Below are positions 60,958 through 64,000 of a DNA stretch of 64,000 nt, one piece after another; the stretch's first letter is position 1; every line of letters starts with the position of its first letter. The translations under genes were made by a program, and so were the position numbers. The notes under the pieces were generated by a model, which did no database searches, had not been told where the DNA came from, and saw nothing but the letters and a program-made list of their open reading frames with translations. The stretch covers positions 39,597,030 through 39,661,029 of the forward strand of contig CM057841.1 of assembly GCA_030068075.1 (NCBI GenBank). Reading direction: 5' to 3'. The stretch is from Paguma larvata (lineage: Eukaryota > Chordata > Mammalia > Carnivora > Viverridae).

Positions 60958-61632
60958 ATCATATACATAATGCACATAAATTTTTCATGTTCTTAAACTG
61001 TATGTAAATGGAATTATAGAGCATATACTCTTGTTTGGCTTCTGTTCAACACAATGTTTGGACAGTCATCCATGTTGTCACATGTATCAATATATTATTC
61101 TTTTTACTGCTCACTAACAATGTTCCATTGTATGAATGCACTACAATTTGTTTTTGAAATCATTCAATCCCCTATGTTTTGGCTACTAGGAGTTAAATTT
61201 CTAAGAAAATGCATGAATCTGTGTATTCACGTATTTTCACTTTTCTCCATTTATATACATTTTTATGAAGATTTTGTCCCAACTTTTTTTTTTAATGAGT
61301 TATCTTCTTATGTTTGGGTTTTAAGGGCTCCTTATATATTTTGGATACAAGACCTTTCTCAAATGTATATGACAACTGTCTACCAATTACTGGTTTTCTT
61401 TTCCTTTTCTTAATGGGTGTTTTTTGAAGAGAAGATTTTAATTTTGAGAACATTCAATTTGCTGATTTTGTTTTCCTTTTATGGTGTTTATAGGTACCCC
61501 ATCTATATTATGTTTGCCTATTCTGAGGTGGTAAGGATTTCATGTTTCCTTCTATAAGTTTTAAACTTTTATATATTGTTTATGTCAATTATATACTTAA
61601 AATATTTTTTGTGTGTATGGTGTTAGGTAGAG
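60958..61632 (-). mobile_element. Old L1M-type, piece 2
   Basis: 'tttctatcatatacataatgcacataaatttttcatgttc' continues from the other side of the young L1. 'gcttctgttcaacacaatgtttggacagtcatccatgttg', 'gggctccttatatattttggatacaagacc' and 'atttttgtgtgtatggtgttaggtagag' follow L1M order and end where a new insert starts. Confidence 0.8.
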
Positions 61633-62184
61633 TTCCCCAAGTCTAACCACACAGCAAATGATGCACTAGAAGGATTCACAGAACTCAGAAAACTCTAATA
61701 AAGTTATAACTAAAGGTTTCAGGTTAAAGTAAGCAAAGGAAAAAGTTATGTAGTATATAGTAGAGGAGAGACCCGGCATGAATTTCCAGTTGTTCTGTCT
61801 CAGGGAAGTCATGTGAAAAAGACTTATTTCTCCCAGCAATAATATGTTATGACATGTATGAAGTATTGTCATCAAGGGAAGCTCACCCAAGCTGTGGTTT
61901 CCAGAGGTTTACTGGGGGTCATCCCTATGGGCATGGAGCACCAACATGACTAACCTTCCTTAGTCTCCGGTACCTCCAGTAGTCAGACTGATACATAATG
62001 GTCTAATTCACTCACTATAAATCACATTGTTATGAAAAATTAATTCGTAAGAACCAAGATCCCAGGTACACAAAGACCTCTTATCAGTCACTTTCGAATG
62101 TACAGGGTCTGAACATGCTAAGTCTGCTGAGTTTTCCCTTTACTGTATACTTGTGAGGTAAGGATAAAATCATTTTGTTTTGTA
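61633..62184. mobile_element. Old insert splitting the L1M, class uncertain
   Basis: About 550 bp interrupting the old L1, which resumes with 'tttcagcaccattatggaaattactgtctttt'. It contains 'aggattcacagaactcagaaaactctaataaagttataac', 'aaggtttcaggttaaagtaagcaaagg' and 'gggcatggagcaccaacatgac'. It has the texture of an old LTR, but I cannot fix the family, and clear LTR ends or duplications are not visible. Confidence 0.45.
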
Positions 62185-62303
62185 TAAGATATACCCTTGT
62201 TTCAGCACCATTATGGAAATTACTGTCTTTTCATATTGAATTATATTGGCTCTTTTGTAAAAAAATCAATTGACTCCACATGAGTAGATCTATTTAAGGA
62301 CTC

Positions 62304-62379
<76 letters not shown>

Positions 62380-62795
62380 TGCAACTATATATATATATAG
62401 TTACAAGGATAATTCATATTTTATTCTATACCGTTACACTAGGTCTTACTTCTACGTAAGCCATCTCAATTGTTCCTTCCTTTGCAATGATATAGTGACT
62501 GTTTTAAATTTTTGAATTTCCATATAAATTTTAGAATCAGCTTAAGTAGTTCTAGAAAATGTATTCTGAGATTTTTATCTGGAATTGTTTTGAATCTATA
62601 CATCAATTTGTGAAGAATTATCACTTAAAAATATTAAAACTCCTATGCACCAACAAAGTATGTCTCCACCTGCTTAATATTCTTAATTTTTCTCAGCCAT
62701 GTTTTGTGTTTATTATTTATGTAGAGGCCTTGCACAATCTTTGGTTAAATTTATTCATAACTTTTCCACAGATTTTCAAGTTAATTTATTGCTCG
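62185..62795 (-). mobile_element. Old L1M-type, piece 3 with a microsatellite
   Basis: 'gcaccattatggaaattactgtctttt', 'tgtaaaaaaatcaattgac', 'catataaattttagaatcagcttaag', 'gttttgaatctatacatcaatttg' and 'ccttgcacaatctttggttaaatttattc' are reversed ORF2 text. A (TC)n(TA)n run splits it at 62301-62400. Confidence 0.82.
62301..62400 (+). repeat. (TC)n(TA)n microsatellite
   Basis: About 12 TC units, then a long TA run with a GTATATATATTGC break. Sits in old L1. Confidence 0.96.
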
Positions 62796-62797
62796 AG

Positions 62798-62911
62798 ATA
62801 ATTATCACCAATAAATGAAACCAAAGTGAAGGAGAAGAGGGGGTAACACTGGAAATAATTATCACCAGTAAATGAAACCAAAGTGAATGACAAGAGGGGA
62901 TAACACTCACA
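62798..62911 (+). repeat. 57-bp tandem duplication
   Basis: ATAATTATCACCAATAAATG at 62798 and ATAATTATCACCAGTAAATG at 62855 begin two 57-bp units. The first 53 bases differ at four positions; the last four diverge. It lies at the end of the old L1 piece. Confidence 0.93.
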
Positions 62912-63264
62912 CTGTCTTTTAATAGATAAAGAAAATTAAATTTCTATATAATAATTAAAATTTCCAGTAAAATATAGTTGACAACAAAGCTTCTAAATAC
63001 ATGAGATTATGAATAACCTGGTACTAAGGAACTGGTTGCATCCCTTTCTACTGTGTTATTTAAAGTTCTTTCCCAATGTATCCTATGGACACTTTCCATT
63101 TGTATATTCAAATATTATTTTCTATTTTTATAAAATTTTCTTATATTCTAGTTTTAAATATTAATGCTATTACACTGTTTTGCTTTTTCTTAAGAAACAA
63201 TTTTAAAAATGTTGTCTCTATTATATGTACCTTCCATTTCCAATATATATTCTGCAAACCATTT
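62912..63264. other. AT-rich DNA
   Basis: Nothing recognised beyond base composition. Confidence 0.45.
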
Positions 63265-63492
63265 TACTACTTTATTTTTTTAGTAGTTATTTATTTTTGA
63301 GAGAGACAGTGAGAGAGTGACAGAGCACAACCAGGAGAAAGGCAGAGAAAGAATCCCAAGCAGGCTCCATGCTGTCAGTCCAGTGGCCAATGCTGGACTC
63401 GAACTCACGAATTGTGATATCATGAACTGAGCTGAAATCAAGAGCCAGACACTTAACCAACTGAGCCATCCGGTACCCCACTACTTCATTTT
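63265..63492 (-). mobile_element. Carnivore SINE, minus strand
   Basis: 'agttatttatttttgagagagac', 'aagcaggctccatgctgtcag', 'ctggactcgaactcacgaattgtgatatcatgaactgagc' and CTGAGCCATCCGGTACCCC. Flanks TTACTACTTTATTTT and ACTACTTCATTTT look like a mutated duplication. Confidence 0.92.
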
Positions 63493-63654
63493 CACTTACT
63501 TATTTATCGGTGTTTCTTCCTGTTTTCTTTACTGTTTATTTGAGGTTATATGACCTTATGCACTTTATAATTTTGTTTTCATTTCTGAGAGAAAATTATC
63601 TTTTTCTTCCATTTGTGTTTGAGTTCAATCAATTCTCTTTATTGTTCCCTTTCA

Positions 63655-64000
63655 AAAATCCATTAATGTTCCCAATAAAGAGTTTGTATCCAAAATATAT
63701 AAAGACCTTATAAATCTCAACACCAATAAAACAAATAATCCAATAAAAAATGGGCAGTAGACATGAAAAGATACTTATTCAAAGAAGACCTACAGATGGC
63801 CAACACACAAGTAAAGATACTCATCATCACTTATCATTAGGGAAATGCAAATCAAAATTACAAGGAGGTATCACCTCACACCTATCATAATGGCTAAAAT
63901 CAACAACACAAGAAACAAGCATTGGTGAGGATGTAGAGGGAAATGAACACTTATATACTGTGTGGGAACGCAGACTGGTGCAGCCCCTCTGGATAACAGT
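63655..64000 (+). mobile_element. Old L1 ORF2 fragment, runs off the window
   Basis: 'tccaaaatatataaagaccttataaatctcaacacc', 'aatccaataaaaaatgggcagtagacatgaaaag', 'gccaacacacaagtaaagatactcatcatcactta' and 'tgggaacgcagactggtgcagcccctctgg' are the ORF2 C-terminal part of an older L1 family. The element continues beyond the window's right edge. Confidence 0.9.

Noticed and set aside
2976..63480. tRNA genes
   Set aside because: All tRNA-like A and B boxes found belong to SINE heads, which lack a full cloverleaf.
1..64000. Many open frames of 60-110 codons outside the L1
   Set aside because: They have no recognisable domain, many overlap SINEs (for example the recurring MAQS...SLEPASDSVSPSLS peptides are translated SINE), and no splice or coding context is visible.

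Overview
This window is mammalian nuclear DNA, almost certainly from a cat-family (felid) genome. About two dozen tRNA-derived Can-SINEs of the feline type carry the head CGCCTGGGTGGCTCAG, a GGTTCGAGCCCC-like B box, a CT-rich middle and an AATAAA/A-rich tail. They sit in AT-rich DNA with older mammalian repeats (MIR, L2, L1M, a MaLR LTR, a Tigger-like DNA transposon). I found no host protein-coding exon, no functional tRNA or rRNA gene, no CRISPR array and no operon. The window reads as intergenic or deep intronic sequence.

Layout. 0.3-2.3 kb: two ancient minus-strand L1 segments. 3-7 kb: several SINEs and a Tigger-like element with TA target duplications. 7-42 kb: AT-rich unique DNA with scattered SINEs, MIR, L2 and old L1, plus microsatellites. 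40.0-41.75 kb: a MaLR (MST-like) LTR, a solo class I-type LTR with a 4-bp duplication and a TGTTG...CAACA LTR, the last two beside an old L1 piece. 42.98-49.27 kb: the centrepiece, a full-length plus-strand LINE-1 with a CpG-rich 5' UTR, a YY1-like site at its start, ORF1, ORF2, 3' UTR, poly(A) and a perfect 20-bp target-site duplication. 49.3-53.1 kb: a SINE into whose flank the L1 inserted, old L1 pieces and three more SINE copies in all. 56.9-62.8 kb: two minus-strand truncated copies of the same general L1 type, the second inserted inside an ancient L1. 63.3-64 kb: a SINE and a plus-strand old L1 that runs off the window.

The only genes are those of the full-length L1, and both are broken. 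ORF1 has a one-base shift in an A7 run and an in-frame TAA. ORF2 needs four reading segments and has Tyr where the endonuclease family has its catalytic Asp and His. The element looks young by structure (20-bp duplication, retained CpGs, intact 5' end) but cannot encode an autonomous retrotransposition machinery as written. The window is a good record of nested retrotransposition: L1 into a SINE's target duplication, SINE into MIR, SINE beside SINE, young L1 into old L1, and LTRs next to old L1. I did not find a new biological system here.
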